From NCBI GenBank assembly GCA_016281475.1, contig JAEEIS010000089.1, positions 1 to 6,511 on the forward strand: 6,511 nucleotides of DNA, in the 5' to 3' direction. This document shows positions 4,696 to 6,511 of the stretch, piece after piece. Origin of the DNA: Bacteroidales bacterium (GTDB taxonomy: Bacteria > Bacteroidota > Bacteroidia > Bacteroidales > P3). The notes beneath the pieces are model-generated. The model was given only the letters and a program-made list of their open reading frames with translations, did no database searches and was not told the DNA's origin. The position numbers were made by a program, and so were the translations under genes. Within the stretch, counting starts at the first letter, position 1; every line of letters starts with the position of its first letter.

Positions 4696-6507
4696 TCACC
4701 CCATCGTGTCTGCAATCTTGTCCACGTTCATGCTGCGGGCGGAGGCATCGAAAATCTCTTTGTACAATCCGCCTTGCTGGTACACCTCGGTGGGCGTGCC
4801 GTGCTGCACGGCATGGCCAGTGTCGAGCACATAGAGGGCATCGGAGTCTATTATCTGTCCGATGTTGTGGCTGATAACAATGACCGTCCTCCCCTGTTTG
4901 ATGGCATCAATAGAGGCCTTAATCTGCTCGGTAGCGATGGCATCGAGGCTGGCCGTCGGCTCGTCGAGGAAGATGATGGGAGGATTCTTCAAGAACATAC
5001 GAGCAATGGCTATTCTTTGCTGCTGTCCACCGCTCAGCTGCAGGGCGTTGGACTGAAATCCGTCGGGCAATGCCGCTATCTGGTCGTATATATACGCCTG
5101 TCGTGCCGCCTGCTCCACCTCCTCGCGTGTGGCCGACGGGTTGCCGTAGCGGATATTCTCCTCGATGGTGCCGCTGAAGATATGGTTCTTCTGCAACACC
5201 AACCCAATGTTGTCGCGCAGCACCTGCGTGTCCCATTCTTTCAACGGCACACCATCCAGCGTGATGCTGCCGCTGTCGGGAGAGTAGAACTTATCGAGCA
5301 GATTGACAATCGTCGTCTTGCCCGCGCCACTCAACCCCACCAAAGCGGTCGTCTTGCCGGGTTCGATAGTCATGGTCAAGTCGCGAATGGCATGTGTGCC
5401 GTTGCTGTAGGTAAACTCCACGTCTCTGAGCTCAAAGCAGCCCTTCACCTCTCTGGGTCGGTAATCGCCCGACTCCTCTACCTCGTTGTCCGCCTCCAAG
5501 ATGCCGAAGAAGCCCTCGGCATAGATGAGTGCGTCGTTCAAGTCGTCGTAGATTCGGTGCAGCTGACGTATCGGTGCGCTGACATTGCTGAACAGCAACA
5601 CGTGGTACATAATCTTACCTATGGTCATGCCGGGATAGTCAATCAGCACCAAGTAGGCAGTCAGGATGATAATCAACACCGTGCCTATCTGCTCCACGAA
5701 GGTCTTCAACCCCTCGAAGAGGAAACTGATGCGCCGAGTCGCCATCTGCTGGTCGGTCGAATCGTTCTGCAGCTTTGCCTGCCGCTCGGCCTCTACCTGC
5801 TCACGGTTGAACGACTTGATAACGCCCATGCTCTCAATGATGTTCATGATGCCGTGATTCAACGCCTGATGGGTGCCGAACACACGCCTGCGCCACCCCT
5901 TCATCCGTACCCCCTGTCGGGCAGTGATAAAGAAGTATATCGGTATGATTGCCAGAGCCACCAACCCCACATACACATTGGCGGCAAACATCAGCACCAA
6001 TGCCATCACTGCGCTGGTGAACAACGGCAGGATGTCGATAAAGAAGTTCTTGACCGTATTGCTCAGGCTCATCACCCCTCGGTCAATACGCGTCTGCAGC
6101 TTGCCCGGCTCGTTGCCCTCGTTGCTAAAGAACGCCATGCGAAACTGCAATATGCGGTCCACCACTCGCAGCGACAGGTCTCGGCTCACGTTAATCCGTA
6201 TCTTCTCGCCGAAGATGCGCTGCCCGAAGGTGATAACCGCAGCCAGCACCTCCTTGCCCAACAGTACCGCACTGACGATGAGCAGCAGCCGTGCCGCCTC
6301 ACTCCAATCGAAGCCGCCGCTCTTGTGCATCAAGGCATTGATGGCATCCACCGCACGGTCGAGCACCACGGCGTTCACCTGCGCCATCAACGACCCCACA
6401 AAAGTGAGTATCAGAGTCAATATTAGCAGCCACCTATACGGCAGCACAAAAGGCAGCAACTTCTTCAGCAGCCCGCCTATACCCATTTTCGAAACCGAAT
6501 CATCCAT
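4696..6507 (-). CDS. ABC exporter, fused membrane and ATP-binding domains (MsbA/MdlB-like)
   Basis: This 603-residue half-transporter would act as a dimer in the inner membrane and export an unknown substrate using ATP. Hydrophobic segments lie near 24-47, 72-95, 155-195 (two) and 270-290, as in a type IV exporter membrane domain. The nucleotide-binding domain (~357-590) is complete: Walker A GLSGAGKTT (391-399), Q-loop Gln439, signature LSGGQ (491-495), Walker B IIFLDEP (511-517) with catalytic Glu516, D-loop SLDA and switch His547. No degenerate site is apparent. The tail after GGLYKEIFDASA is SMNVDKIADTMG, which recurs as a remnant at 3665-3704. The start at 6507 is uncertain: only four bases precede it, the frame is open, and a second ATG (residue 8, MGIGGLLKK) is possible. 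Such genes often sit in tandem pairs in Bacteroidota, so a partner could lie beyond 6511. Drug, lipid or peptide export cannot be told apart. Confidence 0.93.
   Translation of the reverse strand: MDDSVSKMGIGGLLKKLLPFVLPYRWLLILTLILTFVGSLMAQVNAVVLDRAVDAINALMHKSGGFDWSEAARLLLIVSAVLLGKEVLAAVITFGQRIFGEKIRINVSRDLSLRVVDRILQFRMAFFSNEGNEPGKLQTRIDRGVMSLSNTVKNFFIDILPLFTSAVMALVLMFAANVYVGLVALAIIPIYFFITARQGVRMKGWRRRVFGTHQALNHGIMNIIESMGVIKSFNREQVEAERQAKLQNDSTDQQMATRRISFLFEGLKTFVEQIGTVLIIILTAYLVLIDYPGMTIGKIMYHVLLFSNVSAPIRQLHRIYDDLNDALIYAEGFFGILEADNEVEESGDYRPREVKGCFELRDVEFTYSNGTHAIRDLTMTIEPGKTTALVGLSGAGKTTIVNLLDKFYSPDSGSITLDGVPLKEWDTQVLRDNIGLVLQKNHIFSGTIEENIRYGNPSATREEVEQAARQAYIYDQIAALPDGFQSNALQLSGGQQQRIAIARMFLKNPPIIFLDEPTASLDAIATEQIKASIDAIKQGRTVIVISHNIGQIIDSDALYVLDTGHAVQHGTPTEVYQQGGLYKEIFDASARSMNVDKIADTMG
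4705..4743 (-). repeat. Right copy of the ABC-tail repeat (inside the ABC exporter gene)
   Basis: This is the living counterpart of the remnant at 3665-3704, offset by exactly 1040 bases. The 16 bases 4716-4731 equal 3676-3691, and the pair agree at 33 of 39 aligned positions with one single-base gap. Both copies lie in the same orientation and enclose the DUF3990/82-aa/DUF3791 cassette with little sequence to spare on either side. Confidence 0.7.
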
Positions 6508-6511
6508 CGTA

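Noticed and set aside
4585..6426. 613-residue open frame on the + strand opposite the ABC exporter
   Set aside because: It is slightly longer than the ABC gene but is an antisense shadow: the - strand frame has every ABC motif in order, while the + frame is a His/Leu/Val/Gln-rich sequence with no recognisable domain, typical of the reverse of a GC-rich coding region.

Overview
The window looks like a piece of a Bacteroidota (Bacteroides/Prevotella-type) chromosome. Three things point there. A promoter matching the Bacteroidota -7 consensus TAnnTTTG lies just before the methyltransferase gene. The gene starts have AT-rich leaders without clear Shine-Dalgarno sequences. The gene content (DUF3990/DUF3791 cassette, pRiA4b ORF-3-like protein, PhzF-like isomerase, SF2 helicase ending in a YEDASLAYTG-type tail) is familiar from that phylum. 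This assignment is inference; no rRNA or other marker gene is present.

Layout. On the + strand, bases 2-1234 are the 3' part of a large superfamily 2 helicase/restriction-type protein, whose start lies outside the window. A short gap with a good promoter follows, then a complete O6-alkylguanine-DNA alkyltransferase gene (ogt, 1316-1816). Everything after this is on the - strand and reads right to left: an ABC exporter (6507-4696); a tightly coupled three-gene cassette (4627-3715) of a DUF3990 ADP-ribosyltransferase-like protein, an 82-residue conserved hypothetical and a 63-residue DUF3791 protein; a PhzF-like isomerase (3575-2745); and a pRiA4b ORF-3-like protein (2661-1801). The last of these converges on ogt, and the two 3' ends overlap by 16 bases. 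No intergenic stretch exceeds 150 bases.

The most interesting part is 3580-4745. The three cassette genes are linked by ATGA stop/start overlaps, which suggests one co-translated unit, and the pairing of an ART-fold protein with two small partners resembles a toxin-antitoxin or other conflict module. The cassette is bracketed by two copies of a ~40-base sequence. The right copy is the living 3' end of the ABC transporter gene. The left copy (3665-3704) is an orphan remnant encoding the same peptide (SMNVDKIADT), differing over those ten codons only at synonymous third positions. This suggests the cassette was inserted next to an ABC transporter 3' end, or that a second ABC gene was lost there. 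Between the remnant and the PhzF-like gene lies a 60-base imperfect palindrome that could form a long hairpin in the leader of that gene's mRNA.

No rRNA, tRNA, CRISPR array, transposase, integrase or replication origin was seen.
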